Below are positions 63,626 through 64,000 of a stretch of 64,000 nt of DNA, piece by piece. The notes under the pieces were generated by a model. It did no database searches and was not told the origin of the DNA. It worked only from the letters and a program-made list of their open reading frames with translations. Location: contig JAAONU010000004.1 in the NCBI GenBank assembly GCA_012932295.1, forward strand, positions 28,870,304 through 28,934,303, read 5' to 3'. This DNA comes from Cyclina sinensis (taxonomy: Eukaryota; Mollusca; Bivalvia; Venerida; Veneridae). Numbering within the stretch: the first letter of the stretch is position 1; every line of letters starts with the position of its first letter. Both the position numbers and the translations under genes were made by a program.

Positions 63626-63684
63626 TTAATGATCTATCCATACATATTTTAATTGTACAGTAAACACTGAACAAACTTTGGATA

Positions 63685-64000
63685 CTGATATTTAACAGAT
63701 ATAAGATTTGTAGCAATTTGAATTCCACCTTCCTTTAGCCTTTATGTTTTCTCTATTGATTGGCCACCGCGAAACATTGCAGTTGCGCCACCAATTCTAA
63801 AGGAATGTGATTTGTATAAATTGAGGTCTAAACCCGAAAAAATGATAGCTTTCCTTAACACTGCATTAAACTGGAAACAGGTTAGCGGATTTCCGTCAAA
63901 ATGAATAAAAAACGGACCAGAGGCAGTCGGCCTAAAAGTATTTTGAAATCTTTCATAGCAAATTTTGTATCTGTCTTTTATTGCGATATCGACTGCCGTT
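63685..64000 (-). pseudogene. C-terminal tyrosine recombinase, partial, runs off the edge
   Basis: From the window edge inward the frame reads KDRYKICYERFQNTF, ASGPFFIHFDGNPLT, LRKAIIFSGL and KSHSFRIGGATAMFRGG. The HSFR is the HxxR motif of tyrosine recombinases. A one-base shift near 63740 is needed to reach IKAKGRWNSNCYKSYIC, whose final Tyr (codon 63703-63701) fits the nucleophile and whose Trp fits the usual GRW motif. This C-terminus resembles the YR of DIRS/Ngaro-type elements and differs from the Crypton at 54-57 kb. The N-terminal part is outside the window. Confidence 0.8.

Overview
This is a gene-poor, AT-rich eukaryotic window, most likely from a bivalve mollusc. The repeat vocabulary points there: tandem arrays of about 157, 166 and 168 bp next to GACG/TCCG tetranucleotide microsatellites, element ends reading like TAGCTCACCTG and GGCCATCATGGCCCTCTTG, tRNA-derived SINEs with molluscan-type bodies, and the mix of transposon families. 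Species cannot be told from sequence alone. I see no intact host protein gene, no rRNA, no convincing functional tRNA and no CRISPR array. Every recognisable coding stretch is a broken mobile-element gene.

Layout: 1-1006, 157-bp array plus microsatellite and hairpin (non-autonomous element). 1007-18073, mostly featureless AT-rich DNA with one GA microsatellite and one SINE head. 18074-18446, a 44-bp minisatellite. 19440-21090, dead CR1/Jockey-like LINE. 21339-24070, wreck of an intron-bearing Mutator-like transposase followed by a DEDDh-exonuclease-like exon, with a repeat element lying between them. 24141-24396, SINE. 24459-26054, dead Tc1-type DD34E transposon with both ends. 29062-37460, four non-autonomous tandem-repeat elements. 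37798-40791, dead pogo-like transposon whose transposase carries a C-terminal PHD-type finger.

The most structured region is 42.3-61.9 kb. It holds two diverged tandem copies of a non-coding segment of about 6.7 kb. Copy A (about 42.34-49.06 kb) is compact. Copy B (about 49.93-61.9 kb) is nearly twice as long because elements inserted into it: a 333-bp insert with 11-bp target duplication, a roughly 3.57-kb Crypton-like tyrosine-recombinase element with a four-exon gene and elaborate terminal inverted repeats, and a 1.53-kb TIR element. Copy A supplies the pre-insertion site for each, so boundaries can be read directly.

At the right edge (62.69-64.0 kb, minus strand) lies a second, different tyrosine-recombinase element: a YR C-terminus followed by an SGNH-hydrolase domain, running off the window. 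The candidates for something little described are the Crypton-like element with its hairpin ends and the transposase-plus-exonuclease wreck. Both are decayed here, so they are leads to intact relatives rather than working systems.
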